From contig JAQBQH010000182.1 of NCBI GenBank assembly GCA_028287105.1, positions 1 through 42,916 on the forward strand: a DNA stretch of 42,916 nt, read 5' to 3'. This DNA comes from Myxococcales bacterium (lineage in GTDB: Bacteria > Myxococcota_A > Polyangia > Palsa-1104). Numbering within the stretch: the stretch's first letter is position 1; each line of letters starts with the position of its first letter. Positions 19,406-28,821 of the stretch are shown piece by piece. A program made the translations under genes and the position numbers. The notes under the pieces were generated by a model. The model was given only the letters and a program-made list of their open reading frames with translations, had not been told where the DNA came from and made no database searches.

Positions 19406-19605
19406 GCGCCGAGCTGCTCGCCGGCCGCATCGGCGAAAAGCTCGTCATCGGCACCACCACGCTCCACTACCTCTGCGGCCGCCTCGCCGCCATCGAAGCC
19501 GACACGGCCGTCTTCCTCGTCGGCACGCAGCGCATCCGCATTCCGCTGTCGCACGTCGCCACCGTCGGCCCCGCCATCGCCGCGCAGGCCGAGTTCGTCA
19601 AGTAG
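19402..19605 (+). CDS. Small protein coupled to enoyl-CoA hydratase, unknown function
   Basis: A 67-residue protein starting in the ATGA overlap with the preceding stop. It reads as alternating hydrophobic strands (KLVIGTTTLHYLCGRLAAIEADTAVFLV, then QRIRIPLSHVATVGP), which suggests a small beta barrel; the IRIPLSHVATV ending faintly recalls Sm/LSm-like strands, but this is only an impression. No signal peptide. The stop-start overlap and strand pattern argue that it is real. It converges with a phosphoesterase gene 32 bp away. Confidence 0.55.
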   Translation: MSAELLAGRIGEKLVIGTTTLHYLCGRLAAIEADTAVFLVGTQRIRIPLSHVATVGPAIAAQAEFVK

Positions 19606-19611
19606 CTCCTG

Positions 19612-19634
19612 CGCTCGAGCCGACGCTCGAAGCG
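19612..19634. terminator. Possible bidirectional terminator hairpin between convergent genes
   Basis: CGCTCGAG (19612-19619), a 6-nt loop, then CTCG-A-AGCG (19626-19634): an 8-bp stem with one bulged A, between the stops of the small protein (19605) and the phosphoesterase (19638). There is no clear T-run on either side, so intrinsic termination is uncertain. Confidence 0.3.
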
Positions 19635-19637
19635 GCG

Positions 19638-20921
19638 CTATTTGGTGATCGAGTAGGTGTCGACGACGCTGCCGGAGAGATCCTTGGCCGTCATCGTCAG
19701 CTTCTGCGCGGTCACGTCGAGGATGACGTAGCCGAACGTCTGCATCGCCTTGGCGGTGAACGTCTGCGCCGCCACCATGTACGGGTCGGCCCCGCCGCCG
19801 CCCTCGACGATGTAGACCGGTCCCTGGCCGTCGGCGACGACCTGCCCGGCCTGCAGCGGATACGAGCGCTCGTAGGCGTGCGCGTGGCCGTTGAGCACCA
19901 TGTCGACCTTGCGGCTGTCGAAGATCGCCTCCCACGCCATCTGCAGATCCGTCGACGGCGCGTGCCCCAGCGACGCCGTGTAGGCGGGCCGATGATGCGA
20001 CACGAGCTTCCAGGTCTGCGCCGTCTTCCCCAGGTCGTCGTCGAGGAACGTCTTCTGCGCGCCGGCGATGCTGCCCTGATCGTTCGACGGCGGCGTGTCG
20101 TTGAGCACCGTCGCGTGCGCCTGCCCGAAGTCGAACGAGTACCACTGCTGGTTTCCCGGCATCGGGAACTGCGAGAAGTAGTGGCGCGCGTTGATCTCGT
20201 GATTGCCGTGCACCATCATGAGCGGCAGGTGCTCGAGGACGCCCTTGCCGGCGGCGAACCACGCCTCCCAGTCGTCCTGGATCGAGCCGAGGTCGTTGGC
20301 GTCACCGGTGAAGATCGCCAGATCGGGCGCCTCGCCCGCCCCCGCCTGCAGCACCTGCCCCCAAGTCGCCGCGTTGCCGCGCGAATCGCCGGCGACGAGG
20401 ATGCGCACCGGGCGGCCATCGGCCGGCGCCGTCGAGAATGTCGCGTCGGCGCTCATGTGCCCCGCCGTGCCGGCGCGATAGTGGTAGGTGGTCCCGGGGG
20501 CCAGCCCGCACAGGTGCACCTGATGGACCCCCACCGACGGCGGATCCGATCCCGACAGATCGGCCGGATAGGCGAACCAGAAGCCGGGCGTCTTGTGCCC
20601 GTAGCTCGCGTCGGCGCCCCACTCGACGACCGTTCCGCGCGTGTCGATGCCGGTCGACCAGGTCACCGCGATCGTCGTCTTCGGATCGCCGACGTACGCG
20701 AGGTGCAGGTTGCGCGGATCGACCGCCGTCGTACCGACCGCGCCGTCGTCCTTGACCGGCGCCGTCGTCTCCTTCGGCGTCTGAAAGCTGTACGCGCAGC
20801 CCTCGAGCGCTACGGCGACCCCGTCGGTGAGCGCCAGCGATGGCTCGCCCGCGCCCCCGCATCCCCCCGACGCCAACCCCGCCGACGCCAACAACGCGAG
20901 GCAGATGCAGCTAGTGCGCAT
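19638..20921 (-). CDS. Purple-acid-phosphatase-like metallophosphoesterase, lipoprotein
   Basis: From ATG 20921, 427 residues (in-frame GTG 20936 adds five). The lipobox is ASGGC after MRTSCICLALLASAGLASGGC. An N-terminal fibronectin-like domain (DPRNLHLAYVGDPKTTIAVTW ... YHYRAGT, about 65-165) precedes the catalytic domain. The five metallophosphoesterase blocks are present: VAGDSRGN, TGDANDLG, VHGNHEIN, SHHRPAYT and NGHAHAYERS. The likely reaction is hydrolysis of phosphate monoesters by a dinuclear metal centre, outside the cytoplasm. It overlaps the mauE-like gene by 11 bp and is the last gene of a minus-strand run with mauE-like, rhodanese-like and CHAD genes. Confidence 0.9.
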   Translation of the reverse strand: MRTSCICLALLASAGLASGGCGGAGEPSLALTDGVAVALEGCAYSFQTPKETTAPVKDDGAVGTTAVDPRNLHLAYVGDPKTTIAVTWSTGIDTRGTVVEWGADASYGHKTPGFWFAYPADLSGSDPPSVGVHQVHLCGLAPGTTYHYRAGTAGHMSADATFSTAPADGRPVRILVAGDSRGNAATWGQVLQAGAGEAPDLAIFTGDANDLGSIQDDWEAWFAAGKGVLEHLPLMMVHGNHEINARHYFSQFPMPGNQQWYSFDFGQAHATVLNDTPPSNDQGSIAGAQKTFLDDDLGKTAQTWKLVSHHRPAYTASLGHAPSTDLQMAWEAIFDSRKVDMVLNGHAHAYERSYPLQAGQVVADGQGPVYIVEGGGGADPYMVAAQTFTAKAMQTFGYVILDVTAQKLTMTAKDLSGSVVDTYSITK

Positions 20922-21375
20922 ACCTCTCTTTATCACGAAAGATCAGCACGGCGGCTCCGAGGAGCGCCAGATCGCGCGCGATGGTCCACGCCGTCACCGG
21001 GCCCGAATTGCCGCCGAAGCAGCCGCAATCGACGTTGATGCCGCTGCGCACGACATACACGACCGCGACGGTGAAGGTGGCCAGAAGACCCATCGTCACC
21101 AGCGCCGCCGCGCGCCGCCACGCGAGCGGCGCCACCATCAGCGCCGCGCCGGCCACGATCTCGATCGCCGGCAGACAGGTCGCCAGGTAGGGCGCCAGCG
21201 ACGGGAACAGCTTGTAGTTCGCGATCTCGGTAGCGAACGCCGTCGGATCGCGCAGCTTGAGCACGCCCGCGACGACGAACAGCGCGCCCAGCCCGATGCG
21301 CAGCGCCGCCAGCACGATCCGCCGCGCCCGCTCGACCTGCCGCGCCCGCTCGACCTGCCGCGCCGGCTCGCTCAC
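20911..21375 (-). CDS. MauE/DoxX-like integral membrane protein
   Basis: A 154-residue protein with four predicted membrane helices (LAALRIGLGALFVVAGVLKL; YLATCLPAIEIVAGAALMV; ALVTMGLLATFTVAVVYVV; TIARDLALLGAAVLIF). It has the MauE signature NVDCGCFGGNSGPVTAWTIARD, whose vicinal cysteines (DCGCF) suggest thiol-disulfide or electron-transfer chemistry in the membrane. GTG 21375 is chosen because it overlaps the rhodanese stop (GTGA); the longer frame from 21417 lies inside that gene. The N-terminus repeats RQVERA twice because of an 18-bp tandem DNA repeat. MauE proteins support maturation of periplasmic redox proteins; here the neighbour is a rhodanese-like secreted protein. Confidence 0.8.
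   Translation of the reverse strand: MSEPARQVERARQVERARRIVLAALRIGLGALFVVAGVLKLRDPTAFATEIANYKLFPSLAPYLATCLPAIEIVAGAALMVAPLAWRRAAALVTMGLLATFTVAVVYVVRSGINVDCGCFGGNSGPVTAWTIARDLALLGAAVLIFRDKERYAH
21321..21370. repeat. 18-bp tandem repeat, about 2.8 copies, in the 5' end of the mauE-like gene
   Basis: Two perfect 18-bp copies (21321-21338, 21339-21356; GCCGCGCCCGCTCGACCT) and a partial third copy with one mismatch (21357-21370). The period is a multiple of three, so copy changes keep the frame and vary the RQVERA N-terminal repeat. Confidence 0.85.
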
Positions 21376-21872
21376 GGGTTCGACGCCTTGCACTCGTTGC
21401 ACGGCCCCGAGGCGCACGCCAAGCCCGCCGCCGACCAGGCCTGAAAGCCGCCGCCGAGCAGCGCTACGCGCACCGCCGGATGGCGCTGCTGCAAGCTGTC
21501 GGCGACCGCGCGCGCGTCATCGGTCGAGGCGCCGTAGACGAGGATCGTGTGCGCCCGCTCGAAGTGCGCGAGCGCCTCCACCGCCGCCTGTCCGCCCGCG
21601 TCGCACGGCAGATGCACCGCGCCCGCGACGTGCCCCTCGGCGAACGCCGGAGCCGGCCGCGTGTCGGCGATCACCACGCCCGCCTGCCCACACAGCGTCG
21701 TCGCCTCGGACGGCTGCAGCACCTCGGCCGCAGCGTGCCCCTCGGCGCCCGAGCACTGCGTCGGCGGGGCGAACGCCGCCACCTTCAGCCCGTGCGGGCG
21801 CGCCGCGTTCCCGGCCACACCCACCAGGGCGCCGGATACGACCAGCACAAACGCGCGCACGAGGGTCGACAT
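21372..21872 (-). CDS. Rhodanese-like secreted protein lacking the catalytic cysteine
   Basis: A 166-residue protein with an N-terminal hydrophobic signal or anchor (VRAFVLVVSGALVGVAGNA). The rhodanese fold is recognisable from VVIADTRPAPAFAEGHVAGAVHLPC, HTILVYGASTDDARAVADSL and LLGGGFQAW.AAGL. At the active-site loop the usual Cys (VYC) is Gly114 (VYGAS), so sulfur transfer by the standard mechanism is unlikely. Six other cysteines exist, including a C-terminal CNEC. ATG 21872 is preferred over TTG 21878. It overlaps the mauE-like gene by 4 bp and follows the CHAD gene after 14 bp. A binding or redox role with the MauE-like protein is inferred. Confidence 0.8.
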   Translation of the reverse strand: MSTLVRAFVLVVSGALVGVAGNAARPHGLKVAAFAPPTQCSGAEGHAAAEVLQPSEATTLCGQAGVVIADTRPAPAFAEGHVAGAVHLPCDAGGQAAVEALAHFERAHTILVYGASTDDARAVADSLQQRHPAVRVALLGGGFQAWSAAGLACASGPCNECKASNP

Positions 21873-21886
21873 GTCCAAGTTCTAGC

Positions 21887-22780
21887 TCAACACAGCACGT
21901 CGCGCAGCTGTTCCAGCACCCGCTCCTCGCGGAACGCCCCGATGCTGTCGCCGACGGCGGTGCCGAGCTCCTCGCGCCGCGCCATCTCGGTGCGCAACAG
22001 CGCCAACGCGCCCGGCTGCGCCTCGCCCTCGGCGCGCACGAGAAACTTCTCCACGAGGGGGATGTGCACGTCCGCGTCGTGCAGATTGCCGAGCAGCTCC
22101 TGGAGCGGCTGCACGCGATCGAGCAGCGCGTCCATGTCGGCGGGGAACGCCGGCTGCGCCAGCTCGGCGGCGTAGCGCAGCTTCTTGGCTTCGATGCGCA
22201 GCTTGTGCGCGGCGCGCACGTCGCCCGCCTTCTTCGCCACCGCGACCATGCGGCGCTTGACGTCCTTGAGCTGGCGCGCCAGGCGCCGGCGCACGCGATG
22301 TCCTCCCAGCCGCCCGTCGAGCTTTAGCCCCGCGGTGCCCGCTTCGACCGCGGCCCAGCCCTCGGCCGTCCAGGTGGCGACCGCCGCCTCGAGCCGCTCG
22401 ACCCGTCGCGGCAGTCTGAGCTCGCGCTCGGCCAGGAGCATGGCGATCCCGTGCCGCTCTTTTTCCGCGGCGGCGGCGCCCGCGCCGCGTAGCCACTCGA
22501 GCTGCACGTGCAGCTCACGCACCTCGCCCAGTGCCTCACCGAGCGCGCGCACGGCTTTCTCGGCCTCGCGCAGCTGGCGCTTGCGATCGAACAGCGCGAG
22601 CGCGGCGCGCAATCGCCGCGAAGCCACCCGCATATCGTGTACGTCGTCCGCGTCCGCGGCGCCGGTCAGGCGCTCCTCGAATGTGCGCACGTCCGCCAGT
22701 CGCGCCGCGATGCAACGCCGTGCCGCCTCGTCGAGCGCGGTATCGCGATCGACCCCCTCAATCGGTGCCGGTTTGCCCAT
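21887..22780 (-). CDS. CHAD-domain protein
   Basis: A 297-residue all-helical protein with two CHAD repeats, each with a basic conserved helix: VHDMRVASRRLRAALALF (about 48-65) and AHKLRIEAKKLRYAAEL followed by LQELLGNLHDADVHI (about 195-245). CHAD domains bind inorganic polyphosphate through these His, Lys and Arg residues, and many occur on polyphosphate granules or next to polyphosphate enzymes. No CYTH domain is attached. ATG 22780 has no ribosome site, but a consensus TATAAT ends 8 nt upstream. It is the first gene of the run CHAD, rhodanese-like, MauE-like, phosphoesterase. Confidence 0.9.
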   Translation of the reverse strand: MGKPAPIEGVDRDTALDEAARRCIAARLADVRTFEERLTGAADADDVHDMRVASRRLRAALALFDRKRQLREAEKAVRALGEALGEVRELHVQLEWLRGAGAAAAEKERHGIAMLLAERELRLPRRVERLEAAVATWTAEGWAAVEAGTAGLKLDGRLGGHRVRRRLARQLKDVKRRMVAVAKKAGDVRAAHKLRIEAKKLRYAAELAQPAFPADMDALLDRVQPLQELLGNLHDADVHIPLVEKFLVRAEGEAQPGALALLRTEMARREELGTAVGDSIGAFREERVLEQLRDVLC

Positions 22781-22788
22781 GTCGATGC

Positions 22789-22796
22789 ATTATACT
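22789..22796. promoter_or_regulatory. Shared, overlapping -10 elements of the divergent CHAD and HelD-like genes
   Basis: ATTATACT reads TATAAT on the minus strand (22794-22789), 8 nt before the CHAD ATG, and TATACT on the plus strand (22791-22796), 11 nt before the helicase ATG at 22808. One short AT-rich site can thus serve both genes in a 27-bp intergenic gap. Confidence 0.6.
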
Positions 22797-22807
22797 GATC
22801 CGTTCGG

Positions 22808-25279
<2,472 letters not shown>

Positions 25280-26496
25280 GCGCGCCCTCGACCTTGGCGT
25301 CGAACGAGTCGGGCTTGGCGGCGGCGTTGTTCTTGAGCCACTCGCCGCGCTGCCGGGCGATGCCGTTGATCTGAGCCTGGATCTTGTTCCGCTCGGTGAC
25401 CTTGGCGCGCAGGAACGTCTCGCGCTTCGACTCGTCCATCGCCTGCATCTCGACCGGCAGGTCGGCCTCCTTCACGCTCGACGCCTTGGTCTTGCCCGCC
25501 GCGTAGTCGTTGACGAGGTCGCCTTCGCCGCCGACGGCGCCGCCCTTGACGCCGTAGAAGCCGGCGCGATCGGCCGCCGCGGAGGCGGGCATCGCCGTCG
25601 CCGCCGCCACCTTGCGCGCCACTTCGCCGCGGCCCGAGCCGTACCCCATGGCGGTGCCGACGAGCGCCGCGTTCAGCTTCTGCAGCTGACCGTCGTATGG
25701 GGTGGCCGCGATGCGCACGCCGCCCGACTGGTCGATCGACGCATACTCGCCCGACGCCTGATTGGCGATCTGGTTCCACACCACCGCGGTCTCGGGATCC
25801 GAGCCGCAGCGGATGGTGTTGATGTGGATGCCGAGGTCGTGGGCGTGCTTGGCGATCTTGACGTAGTTGAAGCCGTCGGCATAGTCGGTGTGTGGCGGCG
25901 CATCACCGACGAGGTAGATCTGCTTGAGCGCGGTCTGGTCCTTGGTCCACGAGGTGTTGTAGACGGCCTCGTAGAGCGCCTTGGAGACATGCTCGGGGGT
26001 GTCGCCGCCGCCGCCCGCCTCGAACGACGAGAGCCGCTCGAACACTGCGTCGAGGTCATCCGAAAGATCGTAGAAGCGCGTCACGTAGGCGTCGCCGACA
26101 TCGCGATAGGCGACCAGGCCGATGCGCACGTCGGGCTTGGGATTGCCCTGCGCGATGAACTGCGCCATCGACCAGATCTTGCGCTTGGCGCCGTCGATGA
26201 GCCCCGACATCGAGCCGGTGGTGTCGAGCGCGAAGACCAGCTCGACGCGGGGCGCCACCTTGGGGACCTGCACGATGGGCGGAGGGTTCTTCACGTCCGT
26301 CACGATCGGATCGTGCGTGGGCAGATTGCTCCCGCGCTGGCGCGGCATCGCCGAGGCGGCCCACGCCGCCAACACCAACACACCACTCAAGAGCCCGTAC
26401 GTCACCAACTTGCGCTTCTCCATGACCGTTTCCTCCGCCCCCGTTCGAACGCACGGGCGGGGCGAACGATCTTCAAGCGCTAACTAGCGGCACTCT

Positions 26497-26751
26497 TTAG
26501 TCGCTGGAGCAGCTGAAGCGGAGGGCGCACAGGAACCCGGGCGGGCAGATGCCGTCGTCGGGGAAGGCCTCGGCGCAGTCGCCGGGGCGCCTGCAGATGC
26601 TGCTGCATTCCTGGAAGACTGCCGCGTCGCGGTCGTAGCCGCCGCCGCCGGGGAGCGCGGTGGTGCGGCGATTCGCGCAGCCGGCGCCGAGCGCTGCGCT
26701 CACCAGGAGCGACAGCAACAGCGCAACCGCGCCTCCTCGTCTTGCAACCAT
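26497..26751 (-). CDS. Small Cys-containing lipoprotein
   Basis: An 84-residue protein starting at ATG 26751 (MVARRGGAVALLLSLLVSAALGAGC), with a lipobox ending in GAGC at Cys25 followed by a short mature part with six cysteines (ECSSICRRPGDCAEAF...ICPPGFLCALRFSC). The pattern C-x3-C-x5-C...C-x5-C-x5-C matches the knots in other lipoproteins of this window, for example the one at 10996. The longer frame upstream of 26751 is a shadow of the histone-like gene. Outer-membrane or surface location is likely; role unknown. Confidence 0.7.
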   Translation of the reverse strand: MVARRGGAVALLLSLLVSAALGAGCANRRTTALPGGGGYDRDAAVFQECSSICRRPGDCAEAFPDDGICPPGFLCALRFSCSSD

Positions 26752-26827
26752 GTAGTGTCCAGGATCGGGTGTTGAGCCCGACGTCCCCCCGGTAGTCGGG
26801 TGGTCGCCAGCGAGGAGGCGCTGTCGG

Positions 26828-27193
26828 TTACTTCTTGCCGCTTTTCTTCTTGGCGCCGCCACTCTTCTTCTTGGCGCCGCCCGACTTCTTGGCGGCCTTC
26901 TTGGCACCGCCGCTGCTCTTCTTCTTGGCGCCGCCCGACTTCTTCGCGGCCTTCGCCTTACGCTTCTGGCCACCGACCGCGCGCTTCGCACGCGAGACGT
27001 CGCCTGCCGAGTCGAGGAAGTAGAGATATCCCTCGGCGCGGTTGAAGTTGCCTGCTGCGACCTTCTCCGCCTTGCCGGCGGCCGACGGCCCGCCTGCACG
27101 CTTCATCGGGGTCTTCCAAACATCGGACCCACGAAGGAAGTAAAGGAAGCCCGGCTCGCGCTTCACACCAACCTTTGCAACTTTCTCAGCCAT
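26828..27193 (-). CDS. Lysine-rich histone-H1-like protein with LYFL repeats
   Basis: A 121-residue basic protein. The N-terminal half has two copies of a motif: VAKVGVKREPGFLYFLRGSD (about 5-24) and VAAGNFNRAEGYLYFLDSAG (about 45-64), each followed by a D-V-(W/S) turn and a K-P-M or RAK ending. The C-terminal half (about 75-121) is a low-complexity Lys/Ala/Gly/Ser tail with repeated GGAKKKS units, resembling eukaryotic H1 or Hc-type tails. Strong expression is likely: ribosome site AAGGAGG (27200-27206) and a promoter with TTGACA and TACTGT 18 bp apart. DNA compaction is inferred from the tail; the LYFL repeats may mediate self-association. Confidence 0.8.
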   Translation of the reverse strand: MAEKVAKVGVKREPGFLYFLRGSDVWKTPMKRAGGPSAAGKAEKVAAGNFNRAEGYLYFLDSAGDVSRAKRAVGGQKRKAKAAKKSGGAKKKSSGGAKKAAKKSGGAKKKSGGAKKKSGKK

Positions 27194-27226
27194 CCCGATC
27201 CTCCTTGAGGGAGTTGCTTGTCGACG

Positions 27227-27256
27227 ACAGTAGTGGACAGTGAAAAGCGTTGTCAA
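27227..27256 (-). promoter_or_regulatory. Promoter of the histone-like gene (TTGACA-18-TACTGT)
   Basis: On the minus strand the perfect -35 TTGACA (27256-27251) overlaps the stop codon of the methyltransferase gene, an 18-bp spacer follows, and TACTGT (27232-27227) is the -10. The leader is about 27 nt and includes AAGGAGG. It is the most consensus-like promoter in the window. Confidence 0.6.
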
Positions 27257-28104
27257 TTCTTTTTCCGTCGAGAAATCGAAATTCCTCGACGGGAACGACA
27301 GCGCAAAACCTGTTCTTCCGATTCCGGCAACAGCTCGCCACCCTCGAATCCGCCTTCGTGCGCCTCGACGGTGAAGCCGTTGTAGTGAAGGAGCGCGTCC
27401 AATTCGAGCGGGAAGAATTGGCGGTGCGCGAGACGCACGATGCGCGATCTTCCGCCGCTCGCAGGCTCGTAATAGATGCGCATGAAGGCGACCTGCAGCG
27501 CGGCGTCGTAGCTCACGCTCGTCGAGTAATAGGTGATCTTGCCGGTGCGCGGATGGCGGAAGCGGGTGCGCGCCCAACGCTTGCGCGGGTCGCGCGAGAG
27601 CCACGCGAGATCGGGATGGAGCACGTCGAACGCGAACAGCCCGCCCGGCGCGAGGTGCGCGTGCACGACGGCGAGGAAGCGCTCGACGTCCTCGCGCGAG
27701 TAGAGATGCATGAAGGCGTTGAAGGGGCAGATGACGAGCGGGAAGCGGCGCCCGAGCGAGAGCGCGCGAAAGTCGCCGAGGCGCAGCTCGGCGCGCGACT
27801 GCACGTCTGCGGGGAGGCGCGCCAGCCGTTCGCGCGCGCGGTCGAGCATCTTGGGCGCGGCGTCGACGCCGACGACGTGATAGCCGTCGCGCACGAGCGG
27901 CACCAGCGCGCGCCCCGAGCCGCAGCCGAGCTCCAGGATGGCGCGGCGCCGCTCGGGCGCGCCCAGCTCGCGCGCGGCCAGCTCGCGATACCAGCGCACG
28001 TCGTCGCGGCGTCGCTTGTATTCGTGGTCGTAGAGCGCGGCGTCTTCGTAGTGCTCGGTGGTGCCGGCGGCGAGGGCGGCGGCGAGACGATCGCTGAAGC
28101 TCAT
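27253..28104 (-). CDS. Class I SAM-dependent methyltransferase
   Basis: A 283-residue methyltransferase. Motif I, the SAM-binding loop, is [15 protein letters not shown] (about 55-69), followed by the acidic end of strand 2 in [13 protein letters not shown], the motif II-like RLGDFRAL and the strand [10 protein letters not shown]. The C-terminal lid contains [20 protein letters not shown] and [19 protein letters not shown], typical of small-molecule methyltransferases. Substrate unknown. ATG 28104 has a TATACT -10 12 nt upstream, shared as a palindrome with the divergent queC. The frame extending further upstream overlaps queC and is spurious. Confidence 0.85.
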   Translation of the reverse strand: MSFSDRLAAALAAGTTEHYEDAALYDHEYKRRRDDVRWYRELAARELGAPERRRAILELGCGSGRALVPLVRDGYHVVGVDAAPKMLDRARERLARLPADVQSRAELRLGDFRALSLGRRFPLVICPFNAFMHLYSREDVERFLAVVHAHLAPGGLFAFDVLHPDLAWLSRDPRKRWARTRFRHPRTGKITYYSTSVSYDAALQVAFMRIYYEPASGGRSRIVRLAHRQFFPLELDALLHYNGFTVEAHEGGFEGGELLPESEEQVLRCRSRRGISISRRKKN

Positions 28105-28116
28105 CGGGTGCGCGCG

Positions 28117-28124
28117 AGTATACT
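28117..28124. promoter_or_regulatory. Palindromic bidirectional -10 element (AGTATACT)
   Basis: AGTATACT is a perfect palindrome giving TATACT on both strands: 7 nt before the GTG of queC (28132) and 12 nt before the ATG of the methyltransferase (28104). The whole gap is 27 bp. Confidence 0.6.
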
Positions 28125-28131
28125 GTCGGCC

Positions 28132-28821
28132 GTGACGAAGAAGGCAGTCGTTCTGTTGTCGGGCGGTCTCGATTCGGCGACCGTCCTCGCCATCGCCATC
28201 AAGGAAGGCTACGAGTGCCACGCGCTGTCGTTTCGCTACGGGCAGCGCCACGTGGTCGAGCTGCGGGCGGCCGATCGCGTGGCCAAGATGCTCGGCGCCG
28301 TCGAGCATCGCGTGGCGACGGTCGATCTCGGCTGGATTGGCGGGTCGGCGCTGACGGCGCACGACATCCTGGTGCCCAAGGACCGCGCCGCGGGCGAGAT
28401 GGGCTCGGGGACGATTCCGATCACCTACGTGCCGGCGCGCAACGCGCTCTTCCTGTGTCACGCGCTCGCGTGGGCGGAGGTGCTCGGCGCCTGCGATCTG
28501 TTCGCCGGGATGAACGCGCTCGACTACAGCGGCTATCCCGACTGCCGGCCGGAGTTCCTGGCGGCGTTCGAGACCATGGCCAACCTCGGGACCAAGGCGG
28601 GCGCCGAGGGCGGCAAGTGGCGCGTGCATGCCCCGCTCATCGCCATGTCGAAGGCGGACATCATCCGCGCCGGCGTGCAGATGGGCGTCGACTACGCGCT
28701 CACGCACTCGTGCTACGACCCGGTGGGTGAGGCCGCGTGCGGGCGCTGCGACTCGTGCCAGCTGCGACGCAAGGGCTTCGACGAGGCCGGGATGGCCGAT
28801 CCGACCAAGTACGCTCGTTAG
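28132..28821 (+). CDS. queC: 7-cyano-7-deazaguanine synthase QueC
   Basis: A 229-residue enzyme that converts 7-carboxy-7-deazaguanine to preQ0 in queuosine biosynthesis, using ATP and ammonia. The PP-loop is [13 protein letters not shown] (about 8-20) at the N-terminus, RYGQRH follows, and [14 protein letters not shown] and [17 protein letters not shown] are family blocks. The zinc site is C194, C203, C206 and C209 ([17 protein letters not shown]). GTG 28132 gives the correct N-terminus and no ribosome site is visible, consistent with a leaderless message. No other queuosine gene lies in the window. Its TAG interlocks with the TAA of the convergent membrane-protein gene. Confidence 0.95.
   Translation: MTKKAVVLLSGGLDSATVLAIAIKEGYECHALSFRYGQRHVVELRAADRVAKMLGAVEHRVATVDLGWIGGSALTAHDILVPKDRAAGEMGSGTIPITYVPARNALFLCHALAWAEVLGACDLFAGMNALDYSGYPDCRPEFLAAFETMANLGTKAGAEGGKWRVHAPLIAMSKADIIRAGVQMGVDYALTHSCYDPVGEAACGRCDSCQLRRKGFDEAGMADPTKYAR

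Noticed and set aside
18723-21038. 771-codon plus-strand frame over the hydratase and phosphoesterase region
   Set aside because: Ser/Arg-rich shadow that crosses three real genes on two strands.
26478-26491. CGCT-AACT-AGCG hairpin between the lipoprotein and VWA genes
   Set aside because: Four-bp stem with no T-run; too weak to call a terminator.
26752-27099. Upstream extension of the small lipoprotein frame
   Set aside because: It is antisense-like low complexity derived from the Lys-rich histone-like gene in another frame; the lipoprotein signal peptide starts at 26751.
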